Positions 9,067 to 18,386 of a stretch of 64,000 bases of DNA are shown here, in pieces. How positions within the stretch are numbered: position 1 is the stretch's first letter; every line of letters starts with the position of its first letter. The position numbers were made by a program, and so were the translations under genes. The notes under the pieces are model-generated. The model saw only the letters and a program-made list of their open reading frames with translations. It did not search any database and was not told where the DNA came from. This DNA comes from an uncultured Clostridia bacterium. GTDB taxonomy: Bacteria; Bacillota; Clostridia; Saccharofermentanales; DTU023. The stretch lies in assembly GCA_937922005.1 (NCBI GenBank), contig CAKZWV010000039.1, forward strand, positions 1 to 64,000, given 5' to 3'.

Positions 9067-10263
9067 TTAGCCCATGGCCGCCTCTTGCTTTTGGACCAAC
9101 TTCTTTTTCTGCTCTCTCAGGACCCCCGCCAGGGCCAGGCGGCGTTGTCGACTAATGAGGAGGTTTTGCCCAACCAAGTCATTCCAGAATTCTTCCAGGT
9201 CCGCCAGAGCCCCCAGGTCCAGCCAAGTTAGATCCTGCACCAGGGTCATCTGCCCATCATGGGTCGGGGCAAAGGGCTTGCAGTCCACCGCCTTGCGGGC
9301 CAAAATCTCTTCATCATCCGCATCGTGGTACAAGGAAGTCCCCTGGTCAAACAGGGGGGCCGGTCTCAGATACTCCAGCGTCTTAGCGTCTCTGACCAGG
9401 CCAAAATTCTTCTTATGGCGGTCCGAATTCAGAATCAAATAATCCACTACCAGCATTTGGTCCACCTCCCGTTCGGTCTCATCTCGATCAAGGCCCAACT
9501 GGACGGCCAAATCTAGATAACTAGCCTTAGTCAACTGGCGGTCGCCAAGAGGCAAAAGCCGGGCAAGCTGGTCAGCGGTAATGATCTCCTCATGGTCCTC
9601 AATCAGCTTGGGGCAAATAGAGTAGACTTGGTCTCGTTCATGGTAGAGGTCATAGGGGACATGGGAGACTTGGAGGCACTTAGCAATATAAGAAGCTAGG
9701 ACTTCATTGTAGGGTTCTTGCCGGTACAGGCCACTCCCTCCTTTTTGGAGGTAGAGGGTTCCGTCGAGGGAAATCCACCGCTTCGTCAGCCAGCCATCCG
9801 TAACGATATCAGGAGAATTCCAGGAGTATTTGTCGGAGAAACTCCCATAATCTAGGAGGACCCGACCAGGATAGGCGGAAAAGGAATGGTGGAAGAAGTT
9901 GACATCCTCCCAGCGGAGGCCCGCGTCGACTGGTTGGAGCCAGTACTGGTCGCTAAGACTAAGCCCATAAGACCTTGGAATTAAGTCCTGGGGACTGTCT
10001 GCTTGGAAAATCCGCAGGGCCCTGCTGATATTAATCCGGGTATGGGGAATGGCCCGGGCCCGCAGCCAATTATTGAGGTCTATAAGGATTTCATCGTAGG
10101 ACCGACCCGCTTCTTGAGCACGTTCATAGCGGACATTGAGAGGAAGCGGAAGATGGGCGGGGTTGACCAGGTCTTTCAATGAAAGGAAGGGCCAGCGCCC
10201 CAGCTCTCGTCCGAGGATGGCAACAACAAGATCACGATGCATTAAGGCAATCGATTCCACCAT
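9067..10263 (-). CDS. HipA-like kinase domain protein, no HipB partner
   Basis: Resembles the HipA family of Ser/Thr kinases, whose founding member phosphorylates glutamyl-tRNA synthetase. The C-terminal half has the catalytic-loop pattern NSDRHKKNFG and, further on, the metal-binding PLFDQGTSL; a glycine-containing segment LYLQKGGSGLYRQEPYNEVLAS lies before it, shared with orphan HipA-like proteins. The N-terminal 150 residues have no recognised domain. There is no adjacent HipB-type antitoxin on either strand, so classical toxin-antitoxin function is not supported. A GGAGG lies rather far (13 bases) from the ATG. Confidence 0.75.
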   Translation of the reverse strand: MVESIALMHRDLVVAILGRELGRWPFLSLKDLVNPAHLPLPLNVRYERAQEAGRSYDEILIDLNNWLRARAIPHTRINISRALRIFQADSPQDLIPRSYGLSLSDQYWLQPVDAGLRWEDVNFFHHSFSAYPGRVLLDYGSFSDKYSWNSPDIVTDGWLTKRWISLDGTLYLQKGGSGLYRQEPYNEVLASYIAKCLQVSHVPYDLYHERDQVYSICPKLIEDHEEIITADQLARLLPLGDRQLTKASYLDLAVQLGLDRDETEREVDQMLVVDYLILNSDRHKKNFGLVRDAKTLEYLRPAPLFDQGTSLYHDADDEEILARKAVDCKPFAPTHDGQMTLVQDLTWLDLGALADLEEFWNDLVGQNLLISRQRRLALAGVLREQKKKLVQKQEAAMG

Positions 10264-10328
10264 AGTTCTTCTGATTCCTCCTTTTCCCCTTAAAAAATAC
10301 CCCTCCTAGGATTTGCCTCCTGAAAAGT

Positions 10329-10394
10329 CTTCATCCTAGCAAATGTTCCCTCCTAGAATGCTTTCATCCCAGAAATGATCCCTCTTAGAAAACG
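10329..10394. repeat. Two imperfect copies of a 32-34 bp repeat
   Basis: Copy 1 (10329-10360) and copy 2 (10361-10394) share CATCC, AGAAATG/AGCAAATG and CCCTC-TTAGAA blocks. They lie in the gap between the HipA-like and RDD genes. Function unknown. Confidence 0.55.
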
Positions 10395-10409
10395 CACGTA
10401 AGCTAGCCT

Positions 10410-10964
10410 CTAAAACACCTGTCCTCCCTGGTAGGCTGCCAACTCTTGAACTTGCCGCTCGCTGAAGACCGCTGTATCGGCCACCATATCCGATAGGGTC
10501 TGATGCGATGAGGTCACACAGCCCACAAAATAGAGGAGGAAGCCCCCCGGTAAGGCCATGTGAATGTAACGCATGACTCCCTCCCGTAGGAGGATCGCAG
10601 AAAAGGAGATCGGCTGATCTCCCTCCCTGCTAAGGATTCGCAGACCACAGATCATTTTGCCCAGGCTCTGCCCCTGGGTCAGGGTGGTCACGAGGATAAA
10701 GTAGACAATATAGATGAGGTAGATCAGTTGGCGCTCTACAAAGTCGGGCAGGTCAGGCCTTACAAAAAGATAAACACAGGAAAAGATCATCTCTTTTAAG
10801 AGCGAAGCCACAAAGATATCAATCCAATAGGCAAAGAGGCGCATCCACATCGACCCTAGGAAGAGGCGGCTCCAACTGGGATGAAATAAAAAATAATCTT
10901 TCAAATAAGCCAGAAAGCCTGAGCCCGTTTGATCTTTATCCTTTTTCTTGCTGTTCTGATTCAT
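10410..10964 (-). CDS. RDD family integral membrane protein
   Basis: A 184-aa membrane protein with about three hydrophobic segments (residues about 40-70, 80-105 and 135-160). The family pattern is present as MRLFAYWIDI near residue 43, GQSLGKMICGLRI in the middle and QTLSDMVADT near the end. The family's function is poorly defined; members are often linked to envelope or ion homeostasis. Only 14 bases separate it from sppA upstream, so the two probably share a transcript. Confidence 0.82.
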   Translation of the reverse strand: MNQNSKKKDKDQTGSGFLAYLKDYFLFHPSWSRLFLGSMWMRLFAYWIDIFVASLLKEMIFSCVYLFVRPDLPDFVERQLIYLIYIVYFILVTTLTQGQSLGKMICGLRILSREGDQPISFSAILLREGVMRYIHMALPGGFLLYFVGCVTSSHQTLSDMVADTAVFSERQVQELAAYQGGQVF

Positions 10965-10978
10965 AATGGGCTTCCCTT

Positions 10979-12487
10979 CTAGCGTTGGTCCTCAGATTCG
11001 GATAAGGCCGGATCGCCGCCCATTCCCGACATCATGTACTGGGGAGTGCCCATGGATTCTTGGATCTTCGACAAGGTGGCCATAAGGTCTTCTGCTGTGT
11101 AGTCCAAAAGGGCTTTCGGGCCCACTTTGCCACTTTGGAAACGCAAGAGACTCGTCCAGTCATCCATTCCGTAGCCACGAGCAAATTTAACGGCCACGGC
11201 CTCCTTCAAGGAACAATCTTCCCGCAGTTTAGGCAAGACGTCCTCAGTAAAGAGAATTCCATCAATAAGCTTTAGTTCCAAAGCCTGGTCTGAAGTATAA
11301 ATCCGGCCATCGGCTAAGCTCAGTACATCTTCGCGGTCCAAATGCCGTCCTTGGGCAATAATATCGACGAACTGATTATAATAGAAGCTGGTCATCTTTT
11401 CCCAGACTTCTTTCTCCTCCTTGGTCGGCTTCCGATAGTAGGCCCCCATGGACTTCATGTCGCCAGAAGAATATTCGTGGATCTCAACGCCCAATTTGTC
11501 CATAAGCTTTCTGGCATCCATGGTCGAGGAGATGACGCCGATGGAGCCGGTAAGGGTATTGAGGTTGGCATAGATCTTATCGGCATCGGCCGCTATATAG
11601 TAGCCACCGGAAGCAGCCAGCTTCTCCATGCAGACATAGACCGGAATCTTTCTTTCTTTTTTGATTCTCAAGATCTTGTCCCGGATCTCACTAGATTCAT
11701 AGACCCCGCCGCCTGGAGAATTGATATAGATGAGAATGGCCTTATAGGCAGGGTCCCGGCGAATCTTTTCTAGGACTTCGAGGAAAAATTGGTGGTTATA
11801 CACAGCATCCGTAGCCCAGGTCACATTGCCCGTGTTTTGGATGGCCCCGTTGACCCGGAGAATCGCAATCTTGTCCCGCTTAGATAAGACATTATTTTGC
11901 AAATACTCCAAGTCATCCCAGTCATCGTCATCGATATCGATATTAACCCCCCTTTGATTGAGTGGATCATCGACCACGATTTCTCGAATGGGCTGTTTGC
12001 CCTCATCGACCGTCGACATCCATTTTTTCATTTCCCGACGGAAGGACCCAGTAACCTTACTTTTTTGCTCCTTACGTAAGGCCCCAGTGGCAGAATAGAC
12101 GAGTAGGATCACAATGGCCACAATGACCGCTGCCCACTTTTTCCCCTTAGAAGACCGATAATAGTGGGTGGCAGCAGGTTGTCCGGAGGGATAGGAGGTC
12201 GGCCCCTGCTGGAAGCCTGCCTGAGGGCCATAACCCGCCTGGGGCCCATAACCCGCCTGGGGCCCATAGCCAAAGGGATAGGGCCCAGCTTGAGGACCTG
12301 GACCTGCCTGATGCCTCGGACCGGCTTGACCTGGACCTGCTTGACCCGGACCTGGGGTGCCACTTGCCTGGGCGCTTCCCGTCTTTTGTTTGGGGCTGGT
12401 TGAGCTGGTCTCCGCTGCGCTATAGGAGCCTTGAGAAGAATCCTCTGCGGGCTTCTGAGATGCATCGAAGGGATCTTTATTGTTCAT
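10979..12487 (-). CDS. sppA: Signal peptide peptidase SppA-type serine protease with repeat tail
   Basis: Membrane-anchored Ser-Lys protease that degrades cleaved signal peptides and other membrane peptides. After a 115-residue Pro/Gly/Gln tail with GYGPQA repeats comes one membrane segment (about 118-138), then the protease domain: oxyanion/substrate region YINSPGGGVYESSE, catalytic Ser in AASGGYYIA, GSIGVI, and the likely general-base Lys in SSGDMKSMG. The tail precedes the membrane helix, so it is expected to be cytoplasmic. A terminal Met/Gly/Asp-rich stretch follows. Neighbours are a Ser/Thr kinase upstream and an RDD protein downstream. Confidence 0.92.
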   Translation of the reverse strand: MNNKDPFDASQKPAEDSSQGSYSAAETSSTSPKQKTGSAQASGTPGPGQAGPGQAGPRHQAGPGPQAGPYPFGYGPQAGYGPQAGYGPQAGFQQGPTSYPSGQPAATHYYRSSKGKKWAAVIVAIVILLVYSATGALRKEQKSKVTGSFRREMKKWMSTVDEGKQPIREIVVDDPLNQRGVNIDIDDDDWDDLEYLQNNVLSKRDKIAILRVNGAIQNTGNVTWATDAVYNHQFFLEVLEKIRRDPAYKAILIYINSPGGGVYESSEIRDKILRIKKERKIPVYVCMEKLAASGGYYIAADADKIYANLNTLTGSIGVISSTMDARKLMDKLGVEIHEYSSGDMKSMGAYYRKPTKEEKEVWEKMTSFYYNQFVDIIAQGRHLDREDVLSLADGRIYTSDQALELKLIDGILFTEDVLPKLREDCSLKEAVAVKFARGYGMDDWTSLLRFQSGKVGPKALLDYTAEDLMATLSKIQESMGTPQYMMSGMGGDPALSESEDQR

Positions 12488-12652
12488 ATTTCCTCCTTAA
12501 AACGTCACTTTCGTTTTTTTATAACTTTCTTTTTATATATGTGAGTGTTTTTATTTTTATGTTTTTATGGTTGTTTTCTTGTTTTTCATTCTTTAGACTA
12601 GAGCATTAAACTGTTCACAGAGCCTAGGCTACTGGCCTGGCATCGGGCCGCT

Positions 12653-13702
12653 TCATGAGGGCTGCTCCGAAGAGGAAGGCAGGAGATAAGGCTTGATATG
12701 CCTGGAAGGTGGAGAAAAATCGTAGCCCTCCAGATCTAGGTAAGCCGTGTAGTCCTTTATAAAGGACTCCATGGAAGTATAGCGGTCCCAAGGAGTGGGG
12801 GAGCAGGCCTTCATAATGATCCTGGCCAGGGGAGCCGGGGCATCTACGGGAGCTGGAAAATGCTCCAAACCCAGGCGGCGGATCCGGGCCTCCCGCATAA
12901 TATCCGCGGTAGGCACCTCGTCGATCGGCATAAAGGGAAAGCGATTACGGTTTAATAGCCGGTAGAGGAGGATTCCGAGGGAATACTCGTCCACCGTATA
13001 ATCATAAGGTTTATCCAGCAAAAGCTCGGGGGCACTATAGTCAAAAGTACCCCGCTTCACGTGATCATCATTGGGGTGGTGGATCAAGAAGGCAGCCGAT
13101 TTTCGATTCTTTAAGTGGGTGGCAAAGCCAAAATCCCCCAGTTTATAACCCCCATCGGGGCGGCAGAGAATATTTGTTGCTTTAACATCTTTATGAATGA
13201 TCCGGTTGCGGTGGCAGGCTGCGAGAGCCATAGCCACGTCGTGCCCAATATGAAGAACCTGCTCCAGGGGCATGATGTGAGCCAAACTCAGCTGCTTATA
13301 TAGGGGTTCGAGATATTCCATACGGATCAAAATCATCCAGCTCAGGGGATCTTTAATCTCATAGAGCTTGTAGTCGTCTAGGGCCACCACATAGTCCGTA
13401 TCGGCGTGCCTGGCCAGCTTGATCATCGCCTTGACTTCCTGCATGTAGCTTTGGATCGAAGGCTTAAAATAATCCCGCACATCTTCCTTACTCGCCAAAT
13501 GGAGGCTTTTGCTGACCTCTTGGACATCCGCCGGCATATTCGGCACATGAATGACCTTTACTGCCTGGCGGACTGAAGGTTCGCTGGGACAGACCAGCTC
13601 ATAGACCGCCCCATACCTACCTTGACCAATGGCGGCCAAAAGGGTATATTTGGGCCAGGTTGCCTCAATAATTTGTCGGTCGTCCAAGAATCTTCTTCCC
13701 AT
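12653..13702 (-). CDS. Hanks-type serine/threonine protein kinase
   Basis: A soluble eukaryotic-like kinase. Motifs visible: glycine loop IGQGRYGAVYE, the VAIK-equivalent AVKVIHV, catalytic loop HKDVKATN, DFG as LGDFGFA, and the activation/APE region DYSAPELL. No transmembrane segment or PASTA repeat is present, unlike PknB/PrkC, so it is not the usual cell-wall sensor kinase. I choose the ATG at 13702 because GGAGG is five bases before it; the ATG at 13714 lacks a ribosome site. A TATAAT-like -10 lies at 13736-13741 on the minus strand. It is divergent from the MATE gene. No phosphatase gene is adjacent. Confidence 0.93.
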   Translation of the reverse strand: MGRRFLDDRQIIEATWPKYTLLAAIGQGRYGAVYELVCPSEPSVRQAVKVIHVPNMPADVQEVSKSLHLASKEDVRDYFKPSIQSYMQEVKAMIKLARHADTDYVVALDDYKLYEIKDPLSWMILIRMEYLEPLYKQLSLAHIMPLEQVLHIGHDVAMALAACHRNRIIHKDVKATNILCRPDGGYKLGDFGFATHLKNRKSAAFLIHHPNDDHVKRGTFDYSAPELLLDKPYDYTVDEYSLGILLYRLLNRNRFPFMPIDEVPTADIMREARIRRLGLEHFPAPVDAPAPLARIIMKACSPTPWDRYTSMESFIKDYTAYLDLEGYDFSPPSRHIKPYLLPSSSEQPS

Positions 13703-13817
13703 GCTTTCCTCCATTTCTGAATTTCTCGCCCGGTTATTATATCATAATCTCTATAAAGTTATCATCCGAACAATTGAATTCTTGCATATGAATTTTTGCA
13801 TATTGAAAGAGCATTCT

Positions 13818-15185
13818 ATGGAAAAACAAATTGCACAAGATATGGGGGTCGGCAGTATCCCCAAGTGGATGGCCCAGCTGGCGATCCCAGCTGTAGTCGC
13901 CCAGGTGGTGAATCTCCTTTATAATGTCGTAGACCGCATTTATATCGGTCATATGACCGACATTGGTGCCGTTGCCTTGACTGGCGTAGGGCTCTTTACC
14001 CCGATTCTCATGCTCATCAATGCCTTTGCCATGCTGGCCGGGGCAGGTGGCGCTCCCAGGGCAGCCATTGCTATGGGTGAAAAGGATAAGGCTACAGCAG
14101 ACAAAATTTTGGGCAACTGTTTTTCACTCCTCCTCATTCTGACCGTCCTCCTGACCTTGATCTTCTATCCCCTTGCTCCCATGCTCCTGCGTCTTTTCGG
14201 GGCCAGCGATGCCACGCTGCCTTACGCCCTAGACTATGCCCAGATTTACATCCTGGGCACAGTATTTGTCCTAATCGTGATGGGGATGAACCCCTTTATC
14301 TCCACCCAGGGCTTTGCCAAAATTAGCATGCTGACGACCGTAATCGGGGCGATGATCAATATTGTCCTTGATCCGATTTTCATCTTCGGCCTAAACATGG
14401 GCGTGTCTGGCGCTGCTCTAGCCACCGTATTGAGTCAAGCGGTAGGGGCCTTTTGGATCCTGCGCTTTCTGACCGGAAAGAAGACGATCCTTCGCCTAAA
14501 AAAAGAAAACCTGAAAATCGAGCCCCATATTATCCTGCCCTGCGTGGCCTTGGGGGTTTCCAGCTTTGTCATGCTGGCCACCGAAAGTCTACTGTCCATC
14601 TCTTTCACAGCCAGCCTCTCTCGCTATGGCGGCGACCTGGCCGTTGGGGCCATGACCATCGTTACCAGTGTCAGCCAGTTGGTCACCCTGCCCCTGCAAG
14701 GGATCTGCCAGGGCGGCCAGCCCCTCATCAGTTATAACTTTGGGGCGAAGAATACCGACCGGGTCAAACAGGCCTTTTATTGTCAGTTGACCGTTGGCCT
14801 TGGCTATGCCCTCCTCTTCTGGGCCTGGGTTATGGTCGCACCCAAGTTATTTGCCGCTATGTTTACAAATAATCCCGCCCTGCTTGATTACACGGCCTGG
14901 TCTCTTCGCATTTATATGGCTGGTATTTTTTCAATTGGGGCGCAGATTTGCTGCCAGCAGAGTTTTATGGCCCTAGGCCAAGCAAAAATCAGCTTACTTC
15001 TTGCCTGCCTCCGCAAAATCATTTTGCTGATTCCACTGATTCTCATCCTCCCGCATTTCTTTACCAATAAGGTCTTTGCTGTCTTCGTAGCAGAACCGGT
15101 CAGTGATATTCTGGCGGCGATCGTCACCACGGCTTGCTTCTTACTATCATTTGATGGCATTTTGAACGAAAGTAAGCTGCGGTAA
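13818..15185 (+). CDS. MATE family multidrug/Na+ efflux transporter
   Basis: Twelve-helix exporter that uses a Na+ or H+ gradient to extrude cationic compounds. The 456-aa protein has the MATE features: AIPAVVAQVVNLLYNVVDRI in helix 1, GAGGAPRAAIAMGE, and QGICQGGQPLISYNFGA in the second half. The start at 13818 follows a weak GAAAGAG and agrees with family N-termini; the longer open frame upstream overlaps the divergent kinase gene. It is the only plus-strand gene in the first 48 kb. Substrate cannot be inferred. Confidence 0.93.
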   Translation: MEKQIAQDMGVGSIPKWMAQLAIPAVVAQVVNLLYNVVDRIYIGHMTDIGAVALTGVGLFTPILMLINAFAMLAGAGGAPRAAIAMGEKDKATADKILGNCFSLLLILTVLLTLIFYPLAPMLLRLFGASDATLPYALDYAQIYILGTVFVLIVMGMNPFISTQGFAKISMLTTVIGAMINIVLDPIFIFGLNMGVSGAALATVLSQAVGAFWILRFLTGKKTILRLKKENLKIEPHIILPCVALGVSSFVMLATESLLSISFTASLSRYGGDLAVGAMTIVTSVSQLVTLPLQGICQGGQPLISYNFGAKNTDRVKQAFYCQLTVGLGYALLFWAWVMVAPKLFAAMFTNNPALLDYTAWSLRIYMAGIFSIGAQICCQQSFMALGQAKISLLLACLRKIILLIPLILILPHFFTNKVFAVFVAEPVSDILAAIVTTACFLLSFDGILNESKLR

Positions 15186-15309
15186 GGATTTGAGAATCTC
15201 CATGGTCAGCGGCTAGGGAAGCAAACCAATCATCTTCTGCTCTGCCTAACTTCTTGCCGCAAGTTTGTTCCAAAAAGCCCTAGATATAAGGGACAAGTTG
15301 CTTCTTTGA
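15186..15309. other. Gap between MATE gene and repeat array
   Basis: No gene is seen. The right end contains a diverged copy of the spacer element of the adjoining array (around 15266-15309). Confidence 0.5.
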
Positions 15310-15600
15310 AAAACGCAAGTTAACGCAAGTTAAACGCAAGTTGAACGCAAGTTGGTCCCACAAAGCCCTGTGTAAGGGGCAAGTCGCTTCTTTGAATAAC
15401 GCAAGTTAACGCAAGTTGAACGCAAGTTGAACGCAAGTTGAACGCAAGTTGGTCCCACAAAGCCCTGTGTAAGGGGCAAGTTGCTTCTTTGAATAACGCA
15501 AGTTAAACGCAAGTTGAACGCAAGTTGAACGCAAGTTGGCCCCACAAAGCCCTGTGTGAGGGGCAAGTCGCTTCTTTGAATAACGCAAGTTGAACGCAAA
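15310..15600. repeat. Nested tandem repeat array (10-11 bp units in 87-97 bp superunits)
   Basis: Clusters of four or five AACGCAAGTT(G) units (15310-15352, 15398-15450, 15495-15537, 15582-15600) alternate with a 44-bp spacer (15354-15397, 15451-15494, 15538-15581) beginning GGTCCCACAAAGCCC and ending CTTCTTTGAAT. The spacers are nearly identical, and each contains the small inverted repeat CCCT-GTGTA-AGGG. The array runs up to the stop codon of the AlbA_2 gene. Open frames through it merely reflect the repeat and are not genes. No cas genes are near and units are too short for CRISPR. Confidence 0.93.
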
Positions 15601-15601
15601 C

Positions 15602-17233
15602 TTACTGGTATTCTTCCGTAGCAAACCATCTTGCCGCACTTGTTCTTCCCCGACTGAAAACCTTTCCTTCTGTCTTCAAAGCCCTCATCATATTCTGTAT
15701 CTGATAACGACTTAAACTCGGCAGTACTTGCTGCAATTCTTTGAACGGAGTTCCAACATCGTTATTCTGACGAATATGCTTTAGCAACAAAGCCTTGTTC
15801 ATCTCTCGGTCTAAGCCGACTTGCCTTGTGTGCACACCAGATTTTCCAGTTGCCGCATAAAGACTTCTTGCGAGAATATATTTCTTACGTCCGATATGCT
15901 CGACAATACCCATATCAACTAGTTTCTTCAATCTAGATTGCATCTTTTTATTAAGCGGTCGTCCATGATACAGTGCGTCGATCACCAGGAAATCTACAGT
16001 GGATAAGTATTCTCCTCCCTTTTCGCTGATCTTTTTAATGACAGAAAGCATGGCTTTGTCAAGGATCAGCCCATTCAGGGTAACACTGACAAAGAAATCA
16101 TCCGTGCCTGTAAAGTCAGGAAGCGGTTTTGCCTCTTTCACACTCAGTTCGTACATCAGATTCATGCCTTGACCGGAACGCTCCACCATGCCGCAGCGAG
16201 CGAATATCTCTGCAATACGGCGATTACGCGGAACCTGGCGGTACAGGATGTTCTCAAGGGTGACGCTAAGGGGAAGACCTCCGGGGCTTTCGACGAGCAA
16301 TCTATCACGGAATTGGCGCACGAAAACACTGCCACTAAGCTGATAGTTTCTATGGCTCACTGCATTTAAAATAGCTTCTCGTATAACACGCTCATTGAAG
16401 GTCGCAATGTCAAAAACAAAAAAGCCTTCCTGATAGTGCTGTTTATCATTTCGCAGATTGATCAGTTCCCACAGTTGGTCATAGTACAGAAAAAAGCCAA
16501 CCTTAAACTCTTCCCTCTGATTTGCTGGTCCTGCGGCCTCGGAGAAGCGGTATTCAAAGATCATCTCCGCCTGGGGCAAATACTTGGTGATAGCTGCGTT
16601 CTTTCCAAACAAGATCAAGGCTGCATAGGTCACGCCTTTATCCGTGATTGCCTCGCAATCATAAAGCAGCTGTTCTTTTGATTGTAGCGCAAGTTTTTTG
16701 TTATCGCTTTTTTTGATCCATTTATCACGGAAAATTTGAATAGCAGTTTCGTCCAGGTCATCAACCTTTGCCCCTGGACAAATAGTCGCTGAAAAATCGC
16801 CGCCGATCTCTTCATAGATTCTGCGACGTGTATCTTCTGGCATGGGCTTGAGCGTATCGCCTTCATAAATCCATGCTACACCTTCATATTGTACTGGCAA
16901 GGCGATGGAACGGCCATCTACCTTAAACACCAAAACTCGTTTTCCGTTGTGCTGGAAAAGTTGAAAGTCAATAGGGATCTGCAGCTTTTCGATCAATACC
17001 ATACGGGTGCGTTCTGGTTGATCAAAAGCTGCGCTTCCAACCACTTTGCGGGGTCTTTTATCTGAAATGCCCAATACCAACTGGCCACCACCATTGTTCG
17101 CTAAAGCACAGCAGCATCTGGCCGCATCACCAAGATCAAATCGATTTTTGGCTTCTTTGAATTGAATGTGCTCACCCTCTTTAGCTTCTAGAAGCTCTTG
17201 AATCGTTTCTAAATATGGCATAGCGTTTCTCAT
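15602..17233 (-). CDS. AlbA_2/Schlafen-like DNA-binding regulator with HATPase_c_4-type region
   Basis: Belongs to the COG2865-type group of putative transcriptional regulators. The N-terminal AlbA_2 domain (residues about 8-125) has EGEHIQFKEA and NNGGGQLVLGISD; the middle has FNERVIREAILNAVSHRNY and GQGMNLMYELS, typical of the HATPase_c_4 part; the C-terminus is helix-turn-helix like. Such genes often sit beside type I restriction loci, matching the hsdS remnant immediately upstream. An ATG four codons downstream (17221) is an alternative start. Base composition is more AT-rich than flanking genes by eye, suggesting acquisition by transfer. Confidence 0.85.
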   Translation of the reverse strand: MRNAMPYLETIQELLEAKEGEHIQFKEAKNRFDLGDAARCCCALANNGGGQLVLGISDKRPRKVVGSAAFDQPERTRMVLIEKLQIPIDFQLFQHNGKRVLVFKVDGRSIALPVQYEGVAWIYEGDTLKPMPEDTRRRIYEEIGGDFSATICPGAKVDDLDETAIQIFRDKWIKKSDNKKLALQSKEQLLYDCEAITDKGVTYAALILFGKNAAITKYLPQAEMIFEYRFSEAAGPANQREEFKVGFFLYYDQLWELINLRNDKQHYQEGFFVFDIATFNERVIREAILNAVSHRNYQLSGSVFVRQFRDRLLVESPGGLPLSVTLENILYRQVPRNRRIAEIFARCGMVERSGQGMNLMYELSVKEAKPLPDFTGTDDFFVSVTLNGLILDKAMLSVIKKISEKGGEYLSTVDFLVIDALYHGRPLNKKMQSRLKKLVDMGIVEHIGRKKYILARSLYAATGKSGVHTRQVGLDREMNKALLLKHIRQNNDVGTPFKELQQVLPSLSRYQIQNMMRALKTEGKVFSRGRTSAARWFATEEYQ

Positions 17234-17274
17234 TCCTTTCTAGCAGAATACTGAAGTTTCTTCCCCGCTGGACC

Positions 17275-18365
17275 CTAAGCCGGTGGGAACATACGTTCTA
17301 GAAGAGCCTTCTTAAGTCCCTGGAGTTTGATAATTTTAAGCTCTTGGAGGGAGATGAGGCGGTCGATAGATGCAAAATATAAACCAATTCTCTGTTGCTC
17401 CGCATAAGATGGCCTTAGAACATTACTCCAGTAATGGCTATTTTCGATAAACTTGGCACCCCAGTTGATTCATCCTTTTTCTCCCATTCTATATTCTGAA
17501 AAATAGCAAACATAAAACTCAAATCTATCTGCTGTCTGGGAATTACAAAAAACAAAGTATCAACAGTCCAAAAAGGCGCTCTTAGGATAAAAGGTTTATC
17601 AATCGTTCCCTTCCTTCCAATTCCAATTGCATCATCTGCATATGATAAAGCTTGATTAACACTGAGCATATAGCCACCAGTGCCATAGACTGGTACACTA
17701 CCAGTTGAGAGATGTTTATAATCCTTGCCACTATGTACGTCAACGATATCTTCTAGCTTATTGTCTTCCCATGGCTCCGTAAATCCCTGGAAACGTATTT
17801 CTGGAACCTTACTTCCCTTTTGCGGGAACATCTTCTCAAGCATGGCTTTCTTGAAGGATTGAAACTTTTCGAGCTTTTGTGCTTGAAGAGAAAGGAGCTG
17901 GGCGAAGTTTTGGAGCAAAATAGCAATTTTTCGCTGTTCGTCTAGGTTACAAGTGCTACAACACTCGGAGTCAGAAAGAATGCCATAGTACCTCTTATAG
18001 CCTTCACTGGGGGGCATATACCTTTCTAATAGTGCAAGCAAATATTCCCCATCCATCTCCCTACTTCCTTTCAGGATGCGAACACCATCCGTTGCAACAA
18101 AAAATGGCTTTCGAGGTTTATATAAGGACATAGTGTGATCCCCAAAAATAACTACATCCTGAAAGTCCATGCATGGACTTCCATCGGCAAATCCTAAAAC
18201 AGAATCATTCCCTTGTTGTATGACTTCATATTTCCCTGCCAGCTCAGGCTCTTTAAGGAATTCCTTATAGGGTAAAGTCTGGAGAAGCTCTCCCAACTTT
18301 TTCTCTTCCCACTCCCCTTCAAATCCCTGGAAGCGTAAGGATGGTGTATTGTTCTCTTTCTTCAT
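17275..18365 (-). pseudogene. hsdS: Type I restriction specificity subunit (HsdS), frameshifted
   Basis: HsdS gives type I restriction-modification enzymes their DNA target. Two target-recognition domains (codons about 1-140 and 185-310) flank a central conserved helix with LDEQRKIAILLQNF. The reading frame stops at 17415, but the missing C-terminal conserved repeat (RPSYAEQQRIG...LLERMFPPA) continues in another frame to a TAG at 17275. Total length is one base short of a whole number of codons; one A appears missing from GTAAATG near 17423. No hsdM or hsdR lies in the window. Either a decayed gene or a phase-variable/sequencing indel. Confidence 0.85.
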
Positions 18366-18386
18366 GGGTTTTCTCCCCTCTAGCAG

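Noticed and set aside
14453..14737. 94-aa open frame inside the MATE gene
   Set aside because: Shadow frame; no ribosome site or homology.
15310..15600. CRISPR array
   Set aside because: Units are 10-11 bp, spacers are nearly identical to each other rather than unique, and no cas genes are near.
15330..15639. Two long open frames across the repeat array
   Set aside because: Their protein sequence simply repeats the DNA repeat in different frames; no ribosome site and no non-repeat content.
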